From the NCBI GenBank assembly GCA_036258135.1, contig DATAEG010000154.1:1-24670 (forward strand): a stretch of 24,670 nucleotides of DNA, read 5' to 3'. This document shows, piece after piece, positions 7,968 through 14,259 of the stretch. Both the position numbers and the translations under genes were made by a program. The DNA is from DATAEG01 sp036258135 (GTDB lineage: Bacteria; Actinomycetota; Actinomycetes; Mycobacteriales; Jatrophihabitantaceae). Position 1 is the first letter of the stretch. Every line of letters begins with the position of its first letter. Below the pieces are notes generated by a model. That model was not told the origin of the DNA. It saw nothing but the letters and a program-made list of their open reading frames with translations, and made no database searches.

Positions 7968-8561
7968 TTAGCTCTCCGTCGGGGCCGGATCCGTCGACTC
8001 GCCCGGCCGCCACAGCACGTCGCCGTTTGGATTGGCAGTACGGGCCAGGATGAACAGCAGGTCCGAGAGCCGGTTCAGGTAGCGCGCGCTGAGGATGTTG
8101 GCGCCCTCCGGGTCCTGTTCGAGCAGCCGCCAGACGCTGCGCTCGGCGCGCCGACAGACCGTTCGTGCCACGTGCAATGCGGCCGCCACGGGTGTGCCGC
8201 CCGGGAGGACGAAGCTGTTCAGCTTCGGCAACGCGGCGTTGTATTCGTCACACCACGCCTCGAGCCGCTCCAGGTACCGCTCGGTGATACGCAAGGGCGG
8301 ATAGGCCGGGTCCGGCCGGACCGGCGTGCATACGTCGGCGCCGACGTCGAAGAGGTCGTTCTGCACCTGCCGCAAGACCGCACGCATCTCGTCGGAGAGT
8401 CCCTCCATGGCCACCGCGACCCCCACCGCGGCGTTGGTCTCGTCGGTATCCGCGTAGGCGCCGACCCGCAGGTCGGTCTTGGGCACCCGGGACATATCGC
8501 CCAGCGCGGTGGTGCCGTCGTCGCCGGTGCGGGTGTAGATGCGGGTCAGGTGTACGGCCAC
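7968..8561 (-). CDS. pduO: Cob(I)alamin adenosyltransferase, PduO type
   Basis: ATP:cob(I)alamin adenosyltransferase, which transfers the adenosyl group of ATP to reduced cobalamin to give adenosylcobalamin and can hand it to the acyl-CoA mutase. The 197 residues carry the PduO/MMAB motifs in order: the ATP-binding R-I-Y-T-R-T-G-D-D-G-T-T (7-18), the Y-A-D-T-D-E-T-N-A segment (36-44), S-F-V-L-P-G-G in the middle, C-R-R-A-E-R and Y-L-N-R-L-S-D-L-L-F near the C terminus. The start is GTG 8561. An ATG eight bases upstream is out of frame. The gene is divergent from murA across 55 bases. It belongs functionally with the epimerase (16764), meaB (18423) and mutase (24494) in this window. Confidence 0.95.
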   Translation of the reverse strand: MAVHLTRIYTRTGDDGTTALGDMSRVPKTDLRVGAYADTDETNAAVGVAVAMEGLSDEMRAVLRQVQNDLFDVGADVCTPVRPDPAYPPLRITERYLERLEAWCDEYNAALPKLNSFVLPGGTPVAAALHVARTVCRRAERSVWRLLEQDPEGANILSARYLNRLSDLLFILARTANPNGDVLWRPGESTDPAPTES

Positions 8562-8604
8562 CCACCCATCCTCGCACCTGACAAGACGCCCGGAACTGGA
8601 CCAC

Positions 8605-8610
8605 TAGTCT
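8605..8610 (+). promoter_or_regulatory. -10 box of a leaderless murA promoter
   Basis: TAGTCT matches the actinobacterial TANNNT -10 consensus and lies 6 bases before the GTG start of murA. There is no Shine-Dalgarno, so transcription probably begins at the start codon itself. A CTGACA (8578-8583) upstream is too far away for a standard -35. Confidence 0.6.
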
Positions 8611-8616
8611 GTCCCG

Positions 8617-9906
8617 GTGCAAGTGCTCCGGGTTCGTGGCGGCGCCCGTCTGGTCGGGGACGTGCCGATCGTCGGCGCCAAGAACAGCGTCCTCAAGCTG
8701 ATGGCCGCGAGCCTGCTCGCGCCGGGGACGACCGCGATCCGCAACCTTCCGGCCATCGCCGACGTCGGAATCATGACCGAGCTGCTCCAGCGCCTCGGTT
8801 GTGAGACGAAGATCTGTTTGGACGAGAACGGTGCTGAGAGCGTCGCCATCACCGTCCCCGAGCAGCCCCTGTCGGAGGCGCCGTACGAGCTGGTGCGCAA
8901 GATCCGCGCGTCGATCTGCGTGCTCGGACCGCTGCTGGCCCGAACCGGCCGGGCCAGCGTGGCCATACCCGGTGGCGACAACATCGGCTCGCGCAAGCTG
9001 GACATGCACTTCGCCGGTCTGGAGCGGCTGGGTGCGGCGCTGCACGTCGAGCACGGCTTCGTCGTGGCCGAGGCTCCGACGCTGACCGGTGCCACGATCT
9101 GGCTCGACTTCCCGACCGTCGGTGCCACGGAGAACATCACGATGGCCGCGGTGCGCGCCAAAGGCACGACGATCGTTGACAATGCTGCGCGCGAGCCGGA
9201 GATCGTCGACCTGTGCCAGATGCTCGTGTCGATGGGCGCACAGATCGACGGGATCGGCACCTCGACCTTGACCATCGAGGGGGTCAGCGAGCTACATCCG
9301 ACCGAGCATGCCGCGGTCGGGGACCGCATCGTGGCCGGCACCTGGGCCACCGCGGCCACCATGACCCGCGGCGACGTCACCGTGCACGGCGGCAACCCCG
9401 CCCATCTGGAGATCGCGCTAGACAAGCTCACTACCGCGGGCGCGGATATCGAGACGATGGGCGATGGGTTCCGGGTGCGCATGCACGACCGACCGCGGCC
9501 GTTCGACGTCGTGACGCTGCCCTACCCCGGCTTCGCCACTGACCTTCAGCCGCAGGCCATCGCCCTGCTCTCCATCGCCAAGGGCTCGGCCATGATCACG
9601 GAGAACATCTTCGAAGCGCGGTTCGCCTTCTGTGACGAGATCGCCCGCATGGGCGCCGATGTGCGTACCGACGGCCACCACGCCGTGGTCCGCGGCAAGG
9701 AGCAGCTCTCGGCGGCACCCGTGCGCGCCAGCGACATCCGGGCGGGCGTCGGGCTCGTGCTGGCCGGCCTGGTGGCCGACGGTGTGACCGAGGTGTTGGA
9801 CGTGCACCACATCGACCGCGGCTACGCCCGGCTGGAGGAACAGTTGCGCTCACTCGGCGCCGACGTCAGCCGGCACGATGCTCCGGAGTTCGACGACTGG
9901 CTCTAG
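8617..9906 (+). CDS. murA: UDP-N-acetylglucosamine 1-carboxyvinyltransferase
   Basis: MurA transfers enolpyruvate from PEP to UDP-GlcNAc, the first committed step of peptidoglycan synthesis in the cytoplasm. The 429 residues begin with the family N terminus, including the PEP-site Lys22 in VGAKNS, and contain two repeated lobes (R-A-S-I-C-V-L-G-P-L-L-A-R at 97-109; P-T-D-x-Q-like T-D-L-Q-P-Q-A around 307-313). The catalytic loop reads P-G-G-D-N-I-G: residue 121 is Asp (GAC at 8977-8979) where E. coli MurA has Cys115. The Cys-to-Asp form is known in mycobacteria and other actinobacteria and gives intrinsic fosfomycin resistance. The GTG start sits 6 bases after a TAGTCT -10 box. The TAG stop (9904-9906) lies inside a palindromic repeat. 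Confidence 0.96.
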   Translation: MQVLRVRGGARLVGDVPIVGAKNSVLKLMAASLLAPGTTAIRNLPAIADVGIMTELLQRLGCETKICLDENGAESVAITVPEQPLSEAPYELVRKIRASICVLGPLLARTGRASVAIPGGDNIGSRKLDMHFAGLERLGAALHVEHGFVVAEAPTLTGATIWLDFPTVGATENITMAAVRAKGTTIVDNAAREPEIVDLCQMLVSMGAQIDGIGTSTLTIEGVSELHPTEHAAVGDRIVAGTWATAATMTRGDVTVHGGNPAHLEIALDKLTTAGADIETMGDGFRVRMHDRPRPFDVVTLPYPGFATDLQPQAIALLSIAKGSAMITENIFEARFAFCDEIARMGADVRTDGHHAVVRGKEQLSAAPVRASDIRAGVGLVLAGLVADGVTEVLDVHHIDRGYARLEEQLRSLGADVSRHDAPEFDDWL

Positions 9907-9927
9907 TGTCCGAATACAGGACACTAG
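9903..9927. repeat. Palindromic repeat, short copy; double stop and likely terminator
   Basis: CTAGTGTCC (9903-9911) and GGACACTAG (9919-9927) are perfect 9-base inverted arms around a 7-base loop. The left arm contains the murA TAG stop (9904-9906). The right arm contains the TAG stop of the convergent small membrane protein (9924-9926 on the minus strand). The right half (CGAATACAGGACACTAG, 9911-9927) matches 16 of 17 bases of the copy ending at 19429, so this is a member of a dispersed repeat family. The short form looks like the long one with about 16 inner bases deleted. It may act as a bidirectional terminator. There is no T-tract. Confidence 0.75.
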
Positions 9928-10232
9928 CGAACGTCCGGCGGGAGCAGCGCCCGCGCTTTGGCCTCGTCGTCTCGGAACACCATGACGTCGACCTTGCCGT
10001 CGCTGCGCATGGACATCGAGGAGCGGATGTTCGCATCGCCGAGCACGGCGCGCAGCGACATCGCCTGAGTTCGGGCCAGACCGCTTGCCACGGTGACCAG
10101 GAGCCCGGGCACGGCATCGCCCGGTACCACGACGCGGGGTGGCCGGCTCGGCGCGAACACCCAGCGCATCACCAGGATCAGCACACCGGCGATCACCAGC
10201 ACGCCGATCAGGATCGGCAGGTTGCCGCCCAC
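9924..10232 (-). CDS. Small single-TM protein of unknown function
   Basis: A 102-residue protein starting at GTG 10232, the only nearby start that places the hydrophobic segment (about residues 5-24, L-P-I-L-I-G-V-L-V onward) at the N terminus. After a short basic stretch, the soluble C-terminal half has the pattern of a small alpha/beta signal-transducing-type domain (DUF2007-like; weak assignment): L-A-R-T-Q-A-M-S-L-R-A-V-L-G-D-A-N-I-R, then D-G-K-V-D-V-M-V-F-R-D-D-E-A-K-A-R-A-L-L. Similar short actinobacterial proteins are usually annotated as hypothetical. The stop codon TAG is supplied by the palindromic repeat shared with murA. The gene is divergent from the methyltransferase gene, with 36 bases between the starts. 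Confidence 0.75.
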   Translation of the reverse strand: MGGNLPILIGVLVIAGVLILVMRWVFAPSRPPRVVVPGDAVPGLLVTVASGLARTQAMSLRAVLGDANIRSSMSMRSDGKVDVMVFRDDEAKARALLPPDVR

Positions 10233-10237
10233 GCGCG

Positions 10238-10252
10238 CCAGTGTGCCACTGG
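10238..10252. promoter_or_regulatory. Inverted repeat between divergent starts
   Basis: CCAGTGTGCCACTGG is a perfect 6-base inverted repeat with a 3-base centre. It lies in the 36-base gap between the small membrane protein (start 10232, minus) and the methyltransferase (start 10269, plus). The position fits an operator controlling one or both genes. No cognate regulator is recognisable nearby. Confidence 0.35.
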
Positions 10253-10268
10253 GACGAGCGACGACGTG

Positions 10269-11072
10269 ATGCTGTCGGGCATCATCGCCGACGTGCGCAC
10301 GACCGTGGGGGGCGGCGCTCCCGACCCGAGCGTTGTGGCGGCGCTGCAGGCTGCCGGGTGCGTGTTCGCCGAGGCCGAAGCGGCGCTGCTCCAGGCGCAG
10401 GCTCGGGACGAGGCCGAGCTCGCGTCCATGCTTGCCGCGCGTACGTCTGGCGTGCCCTTGGAGCACGTGCTCGGGTGGGCCGAGTTCTGCGGGCTGCGGG
10501 TGGGGATCCGGCCCGGGGTGTTCGTACCGCGCCGGCGCACGGAGTTCGTGGTGGCGCAGGCCATCCCGTTGGTCCGGCCGGGCGCGGTCGTGGTCGACCT
10601 GTGCTGCGGCTCGGGCGCCATCGGGCTAGCCGTCGCGACCGCGGTCCCGGGCGTCGAGCTGTACGCCTGCGACTTCGATCCTGCGGCGGTGGGCTGTGCC
10701 CGCGAGAACCTCGTCGGCGTGGGCACGGTCTTCCTCGGCAGCCTGTTCACCGCGCTGCCCGCAGATCTTCGGGGTCGGGTCGACCTCGTGGTGGCCAGCG
10801 CGCCCTACGTACCGACCGACGAGATCATGCTGATGCCTGCGGAAGCTCGGCTGCACGAGCCGGCGGTCGCCCTCGACGGTGGTTGGGACGGACTCGACGT
10901 CTACCGCGCGATCGCCGCCGACGTCGACGGTTGGCTCGGCACGGGCGGGCACGTCGCCGTCGAGACCAGTCGGGACCAGGCTGCCCGCGCGGCCGCCCTT
11001 TTCTCGGAGGCCGGCTTGCGTACCACGATCGCCACCGACGAACGCGCTGCCGTCGTCATCGGGTCTGGCTAG
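10269..11072 (+). CDS. PrmC-related putative protein (glutamine-N5) methyltransferase
   Basis: A 267-residue SAM-dependent methyltransferase of the PrmC/HemK-related family (the TIGR03704-type group, unknown substrate). The SAM-binding motif V-V-V-D-L-C-C-G-S-G-A-I-G-L is at residues 107-120 and the acidic D-F-D-P at 135-138. In PrmB and PrmC the substrate glutamine is held by NPPY; this group normally has NAPY. Here the sequence is S177-A-P-Y180 (AGC at 10797-10799), so the Asn is lost. The actinobacterial prmC that acts on release factors normally lies upstream of the atp operon next to prfA, so this is probably a paralog. ATG 10269 is used; GTG 10266 is possible. The stop TAG shares CTAG with the convergent reductase. 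Confidence 0.85.
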   Translation: MLSGIIADVRTTVGGGAPDPSVVAALQAAGCVFAEAEAALLQAQARDEAELASMLAARTSGVPLEHVLGWAEFCGLRVGIRPGVFVPRRRTEFVVAQAIPLVRPGAVVVDLCCGSGAIGLAVATAVPGVELYACDFDPAAVGCARENLVGVGTVFLGSLFTALPADLRGRVDLVVASAPYVPTDEIMLMPAEARLHEPAVALDGGWDGLDVYRAIAADVDGWLGTGGHVAVETSRDQAARAAALFSEAGLRTTIATDERAAVVIGSG

Positions 11073-11905
11073 CGGCGGCCGAACGTCTCCGGGTTGGGAC
11101 CGACCCGGGCGTTGCGGTCCAGCCCACTGATCATCGCGAGATCGTCCGGAGCCAGCTCGAAGTCGAAGATGTCGAAGTTCTCGGCCATGCGCTCGGGGTG
11201 GGCGGTCTTGGGAATGACGACGTTGCCGAGCTCGATGTGCCAGCGCAGCACCACCTGGGCCGGGGTCTTGCCGTACTTTTCGCCCAGCGCGGCCACCGTC
11301 GGGTCGGAAAGCACCGAGCCGCCCTGCCCGCCGAGCGGGGACCAGGCCTCGGTGACGATCTGGTGCTCAGCGTCGAAGGCGCGCATTTCAGCTTGGGCCA
11401 GGTAGGGATGCAGCTCGATCTGGTCGAGGGCCGGGACCACTTCGGTCTCGGCCAGAAGCCTGCCGATGTGGCGCGCGGTGAAGTTGCTGAGGCCGACGGC
11501 GCGGGCCCGCCCGTCCCGGTAGATCTCCTCGAGCGCGCGCCAGGCCTCGACGTAGAGGTCCTGGGCCGGCAGTGGCCAGTGGATTATGAATAGGTCGATC
11601 TGGTCGATACCCAGCGCCTTCAAGGTGCCGTCGAACGCCCGGAGGGCGTCGTCGTGACGGTGGTTGCCGTTGTTCAGCTTGCTGGTGATGAAAACCTCGT
11701 CCCGGGCCAGCCCGGACTCGGCAAATGCGGCGCCGACGCCCTCCTCGTTGCGGTACATCTCCGCGGTGTCGATATGGCGATAGCCGGCCTCGAAGGCGGC
11801 CAGCACGGCACGCTTGGTCTCGGCGGGCGGGACCTGGAAGACGCCGAACCCGAGCTGGGGGATCTCGACGCCGTTGTTGAACCGGATCATGGGCACGTCT
11901 GACAC
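11069..11905 (-). CDS. Aldo/keto reductase (AKR5-like)
   Basis: An NADPH-dependent aldo/keto reductase of the 2,5-diketo-D-gluconate reductase type. It is 278 residues from GTG 11905, chosen because AAGGAG lies 5 bases upstream and the family N terminus (I-R-F-N-N-G-V-E-I-P-Q-L-G-F-G) begins at residue 7. The catalytic tetrad is visible: Asp46 and Tyr51 in HIDTAEMYRNE, Lys76 in ITSKL, and His109 in FIIHWP. The NADPH-binding end has V-V-I-P-K-T-A-H-P-E-R. The natural substrate cannot be told from sequence. The gene is divergent from nucS; TACGGT on the minus strand near 11944-11939 could be its -10 box. Its TAG stop overlaps the methyltransferase stop in one CTAG. Confidence 0.92.
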   Translation of the reverse strand: MSDVPMIRFNNGVEIPQLGFGVFQVPPAETKRAVLAAFEAGYRHIDTAEMYRNEEGVGAAFAESGLARDEVFITSKLNNGNHRHDDALRAFDGTLKALGIDQIDLFIIHWPLPAQDLYVEAWRALEEIYRDGRARAVGLSNFTARHIGRLLAETEVVPALDQIELHPYLAQAEMRAFDAEHQIVTEAWSPLGGQGGSVLSDPTVAALGEKYGKTPAQVVLRWHIELGNVVIPKTAHPERMAENFDIFDFELAPDDLAMISGLDRNARVGPNPETFGRR

Positions 11906-11952
11906 GGGCACTCCTTGTCCTGTGGGCTCACCTTCGACCGTACACAGCGCGG

Positions 11953-11958
11953 TAGCGT
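11953..11958 (+). promoter_or_regulatory. -10 box of the nucS promoter
   Basis: TAGCGT fits TANNNT and lies 8 bases before the nucS GTG. No Shine-Dalgarno is present between them, so a leaderless or nearly leaderless mRNA is likely. Confidence 0.5.
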
Positions 11959-11966
11959 CACCCATC

Positions 11967-12635
11967 GTGCGGCTGGTGATCGCTCGGTGCAGCGTCGACT
12001 ACCTCGGGCGGCTGACCGCCCACCTGCCCCTGGCCGCCCGGCTGCTGGTGGTCAAGGCGGACGGCAGCGTGCTCGTCCACGCTGACGGCGGCTCCTACAA
12101 ACCGCTGAACTGGATGAGCCCGCCGTGCACTATCACCGAGTCCGACGGTCCGCCGCAGGTGTGGACGGTGACGAATCGCGCCGGCGAGACGCTGGTCGTC
12201 ACCATCGAACAGGTCCTAGGCGAGCTGCAGCACGATCTTGGCGTCGACCCCGGCCTGGTCAAGGACGGCGTCGAGGCGCACCTCCAAGCCCTGCTCGCGG
12301 AGCACGTGGAGAGCCTGGGCCCGGGATACCGGCTGGTTCGCCGCGAGTACCCGACCGCGATCGGCCCGGTCGACCTCTTGGTTCGGGACGCAAAAGGTGT
12401 AGCCGTGGCCGTCGAGATCAAGCGTCGCGGAGAGATCGACGGCGTCGAACAGCTCAGCCGCTATCTCGACCTGCTCAACCGCGACCCGCTGCTGGCACCC
12501 GTGCGCGGGGTGTTCGCGGCGCAGGAGATCAAGCCTCAGGCGCGCACCCTGGCCGCTGATCGCGGCATCGAATGCCGGGTGCTCGACTACGACGCCTTGC
12601 GCGGCATCGACGACGCATCAACGCGGCTCTTCTGA
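11967..12635 (+). CDS. nucS: Mismatch-specific endonuclease NucS/EndoMS
   Basis: NucS/EndoMS cuts both strands at mismatched bases and underlies non-canonical mismatch repair in actinobacteria, which lack MutS and MutL. It is 222 residues from GTG 11967. The frame is open further upstream, but M-R-L-V-I-A-R-C-S-V-D-Y is the conserved family start. The N-terminal dimerisation and DNA-binding domain (about 1-110) contains L-V-K-A-D-G-S-V-L-V-H and Y-K-P-L-N-W-M-S-P-P. The C-terminal RecB-like nuclease domain has Asp136 (GPVDLL), Glu150 and Lys152 (VEIKRR) and Gln162 (EQLSRY). The C terminus ends in T-R-L-F, resembling the tail that binds the beta clamp in relatives (from memory). It is divergent from the aldo/keto reductase. 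Confidence 0.96.
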   Translation: MRLVIARCSVDYLGRLTAHLPLAARLLVVKADGSVLVHADGGSYKPLNWMSPPCTITESDGPPQVWTVTNRAGETLVVTIEQVLGELQHDLGVDPGLVKDGVEAHLQALLAEHVESLGPGYRLVRREYPTAIGPVDLLVRDAKGVAVAVEIKRRGEIDGVEQLSRYLDLLNRDPLLAPVRGVFAAQEIKPQARTLAADRGIECRVLDYDALRGIDDASTRLF

Positions 12636-12663
12636 GCCCTGGCGAGCGAGGGTTACCGGCCAG

Positions 12664-12669
12664 TACGGT
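12664..12669 (+). promoter_or_regulatory. -10 box of a leaderless promoter for the GMC oxidoreductase
   Basis: TACGGT fits TANNNT and lies exactly 6 bases before the ATG at 12676, with no Shine-Dalgarno. It would drive the two-gene oxidoreductase / aldehyde dehydrogenase unit. Confidence 0.55.
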
Positions 12670-12675
12670 TCGGCC

Positions 12676-14259
12676 ATGGCCGACGACGAGGAATACGACA
12701 TCGTCGTCGTCGGGGCGGGCAGCGCGGGCTGCGTCATCGCGGCGCGACTCAGCGAGACGCGAGACGTCTCGGTGCTGTTGCTGGAGGCGGGCGGCCCAGA
12801 CGTGGCCGACGAGGTGCACATGCCGGCCGCGTTCTACCGCCTCTTCAAGTCCGCCTACGACTGGAACTACACGACCGAGCCGCAGGTCGCCTGCGACCAC
12901 CGCCGCATCTTCTGGCCGCGCGGCAAGACCCTCGGCGGCAGCTCCTCGATGAACGCCATGCTGTACGTCCGCGGCAACCGCCTCGACTACGACACCTGGC
13001 GCGACGACGGGTGCGCCGGCTGGGGCTACGACGACCTGCTGCCGTACTTCAAACGCGCCGAGGACAACGCCCGCGGTGCCGACGCCTTCCATGGGGTCGG
13101 CGGACCACTGCGCGTCGAGGACCAGCGGCGTCCGCTGCCGATCTCTACCGAGATGTTGGCCGCCGCTCTCGAGGCCGGCATCCCGGGCAACGACGACCCC
13201 AACGGGGCGAGCCAGGACGGCTGTGGGCTGTTCCAGGTGACCCAAAAGCGCGGCCGCCGGTGGTCGGCGGCGGACGCCTACCTGCGCCCGGTCCTCGGCC
13301 GTCCCAACCTCACGGTGCGCACGGACGCCCTGGCCGCGCAGGTATGCGTCGAACGCGGCGCGGCCTCCGGCGTGGAGTACCGCCACGACGGACGGACGCG
13401 GCTAGCCCGCGCCCGGCGCGAGGTCATCCTGTCCGGCGGCGCGATCAACTCGCCGCAACTGCTCATGCTCTCGGGTATCGGCCCGGCCGACCACCTGCGT
13501 GAGCTGGGCATCGGCGTCGTCCACGACTCGCCCCACGTGGGGGCGCGGTTGCAGGACCATCCGCTGGCACCGGCCGCATGGTTCACCGAGGGCACCGCGG
13601 ATCTCTACGACGGCGAGACGTTCGCCCGCATGGCGCAGTGGAAGGCCCGGCCGAGCGGACCGCTCACCAGCTGCGTGGCTGAGGTCTACGCTTTCGTCCG
13701 GTCCCGGCCCGAGCTCCCGGCGCCCGACGTCGAGTTCCACGTCATTCCGGCGATCATCGCTCAGCACGGCCTGCACCCGGCGCCGGGCCGGGGACTGACG
13801 ATCATGGCCGTGCTGGTGCACGTGGCCAGCCGCGGACGGCTGTGGCTGCGTTCGGCCGATCCGCGGCATAAGCCGGCCATCGACGCTGGCTACCTCACGG
13901 ACCAGACGGATCTGGAGCCGCTCGTCGAGGGAGTGCGCATCGCTCGGCACATCGGCGCGCAGCCCGCGCTGCGACCACACCGGCGGGACGAGTACGCCCC
14001 CGGCGTGGCGACACAAACCGCCGATGAGTTGCGTGCGTACGTGCGGAGCCGGCTCACCACGATCTACCACCCGACGTCCACCTGTGCCATGGGACCGTCC
14101 GAAGACGATGTTGTCGATCCCGAGTTGCGGGTGCGCGGCGTGGCCGGGCTGCGCGTGGTCGACGCTTCGGTGTTCCCCAGTGTGCCGCGCGGCAACACCA
14201 ACGCTCCCGTCATCGCCGTCGCCGAGCGCGCCGCCGACCTGATCAAGGAGGGGAGATGA
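12676..14259 (+). CDS. GMC family FAD-dependent alcohol oxidoreductase
   Basis: A 527-residue glucose-methanol-choline family flavoprotein that oxidises an alcohol to an aldehyde. The FAD-binding G-A-G-S-A-G-C lies near residues 14-20 and the first GMC signature, G-K-T-L-G-G-S-S-S-M-N-A-M-L-Y-V-R-G, at about 84-101. The second signature, S-G-G-A-I-N-S-P-Q-L-L-M-L-S-G-I-G, is near 254-270. The active-site pair is His465 (YHPTSTC) and Asn509 (NTNAP). The closest named relatives are choline dehydrogenase and AlkJ-type alcohol dehydrogenases. The substrate is unresolved, and nothing nearby points specifically to choline. The stop overlaps the aldehyde dehydrogenase start by 4 bases (ATGA), so the two products probably act in sequence. 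Confidence 0.92.
   Translation: MADDEEYDIVVVGAGSAGCVIAARLSETRDVSVLLLEAGGPDVADEVHMPAAFYRLFKSAYDWNYTTEPQVACDHRRIFWPRGKTLGGSSSMNAMLYVRGNRLDYDTWRDDGCAGWGYDDLLPYFKRAEDNARGADAFHGVGGPLRVEDQRRPLPISTEMLAAALEAGIPGNDDPNGASQDGCGLFQVTQKRGRRWSAADAYLRPVLGRPNLTVRTDALAAQVCVERGAASGVEYRHDGRTRLARARREVILSGGAINSPQLLMLSGIGPADHLRELGIGVVHDSPHVGARLQDHPLAPAAWFTEGTADLYDGETFARMAQWKARPSGPLTSCVAEVYAFVRSRPELPAPDVEFHVIPAIIAQHGLHPAPGRGLTIMAVLVHVASRGRLWLRSADPRHKPAIDAGYLTDQTDLEPLVEGVRIARHIGAQPALRPHRRDEYAPGVATQTADELRAYVRSRLTTIYHPTSTCAMGPSEDDVVDPELRVRGVAGLRVVDASVFPSVPRGNTNAPVIAVAERAADLIKEGR

Noticed and set aside
8598..8614. GGACCACTAGTCTGTCC as a third copy of the palindromic repeat
   Set aside because: Only loosely symmetric, lacks the CAGGACAC arm, and its TAGTCT is better explained as the murA -10 box.
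10233..10466. Upstream extension of the small single-TM protein to 180 residues
   Set aside because: The extra region is antisense to the methyltransferase N terminus and would bury the membrane segment mid-protein.
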